From assembly GCA_013822425.1 (NCBI GenBank), contig PNKL01000002.1:62001-126000 (forward strand): a stretch of DNA of 64,000 bases, in the 5' to 3' direction. The position numbers and the translations under genes were made by a program. Under the pieces are notes generated by a model, which was not told the origin of the DNA, did not search any database, and saw only the letters and a program-made list of their open reading frames with translations. Position 1 is the stretch's first letter, and each line of letters opens with the position of its first letter. This document shows positions 63,888 to 64,000 of the stretch, piece by piece. The stretch is from Gemmatimonas sp. (lineage in GTDB: Bacteria; Gemmatimonadota; Gemmatimonadetes; Gemmatimonadales; Gemmatimonadaceae).

Positions 63888-64000
63888 CGAACGCACGGAC
63901 TCTTTCGCGCACCTTGATGGGCGCGGCGGCGGTGTTGACGCTCTCGGGCGGCGTGCTGCAGGCGCAGGCACCGGAGCTGCCAGCGGCGCCGCAGGGCGCG
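63884..64000 (+). CDS. Next ccm operon gene, probable CcmH (cut by window edge)
   Basis: An ATG that overlaps the ccmG stop (ATGA) opens a frame running off the window. The 39 visible residues are a signal peptide (LMGAAAVLTLSGGVLQAQA) and the beginning of a Pro-rich linker. CcmH follows CcmG in this operon type, so CcmH is the expectation; the redox motif itself is not in view. Confidence 0.6.
   Translation, partial: MTNARTLSRTLMGAAAVLTLSGGVLQAQAPELPAAPQGA

Overview
GC-rich (roughly two-thirds G+C by eye) chromosomal DNA from an aerobic Gram-negative bacterium. The best guess is Gemmatimonadota or a close relative. The reasons are secreted S9, M28 and amidase enzymes whose signal peptides end in a similar AAQ motif, a TonB-type receptor with an N-terminal carboxypeptidase-regulatory-like domain, an alternative complex III operon and a System I cytochrome c maturation operon. 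The taxonomy is an inference from gene content; there is no rRNA gene in the window.

Layout. 0-12 kb: the start of an Lrp/AsnC regulator divergent from a PLP-dependent Cys/Met enzyme, a nitronate monooxygenase-like protein, a large outer-membrane receptor coupled to a secreted beta-propeller, a secreted rhodanese and an M28 peptidase. 12-18 kb: a methyltransferase, a secreted amidase, a VapBC-thioesterase operon, a D-2-hydroxyacid dehydrogenase and an aldo/keto reductase. 18.8-24.8 kb: amino-acid catabolism (amino-acid dehydrogenase-like protein, 4-hydroxyphenylpyruvate dioxygenase, homogentisate dioxygenase, aminotransferase, CtlX-type hydrolase). 24.8-30.0 kb: an accessory patch with an ISL3 transposase, a nucleotidyltransferase-fold gene with a small partner, an Asp-box (sialidase-like) protein and a decayed vapBC locus interrupted by an IS630-type fragment. 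30-43.7 kb: two secreted S9 peptidases, a HlyD/MacB-permease/TolC export operon, an amidohydrolase, a DUF502 protein, a DUF302-thioredoxin pair and a diheme cytochrome c. 43.9-49.5 kb: arginine decarboxylase coupled to a CPA2 antiporter, superoxide dismutase, a DedA protein and a TrmJ-like methylase. 49.7-57.5 kb: the alternative complex III operon actABCDEF. 58.2 kb: tRNA-Ala(UGC). 58.5-64 kb: ccmABCDEFG and the start of a following ccm gene, almost every junction overlapping.

The respiratory genes form one programme: complex III (pentaheme ActA, monoheme ActE) needs covalent heme, and the ccm operon a few hundred bases downstream supplies the attachment machinery. Between them sit the tRNA and the most unusual object in the window: a small 23S-IVP/S23 (Avd-like) four-helix-bundle gene bracketed by inverted arrays of a 7-bp repeat (GGTAGAG/TACCCTC type), whose outermost units are exact reverse complements and whose inverted similarity continues about 17 bp further inwards.

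Several other intergenic spacers hold gene-less structures of the same plan: inverted arms made of degenerate 6-7-mers (GATTGAG type at 8.3, 38.2 and 48.6 kb; CACGGAG type at 11.5 kb), two of them around an internal hairpin. One-sided CCGTCYG heptad arrays lie at 22.6 and 58.4 kb. I propose, as inference, that these are one class of small palindromic intergenic elements, with the S23-bearing unit the only gene-carrying form here.
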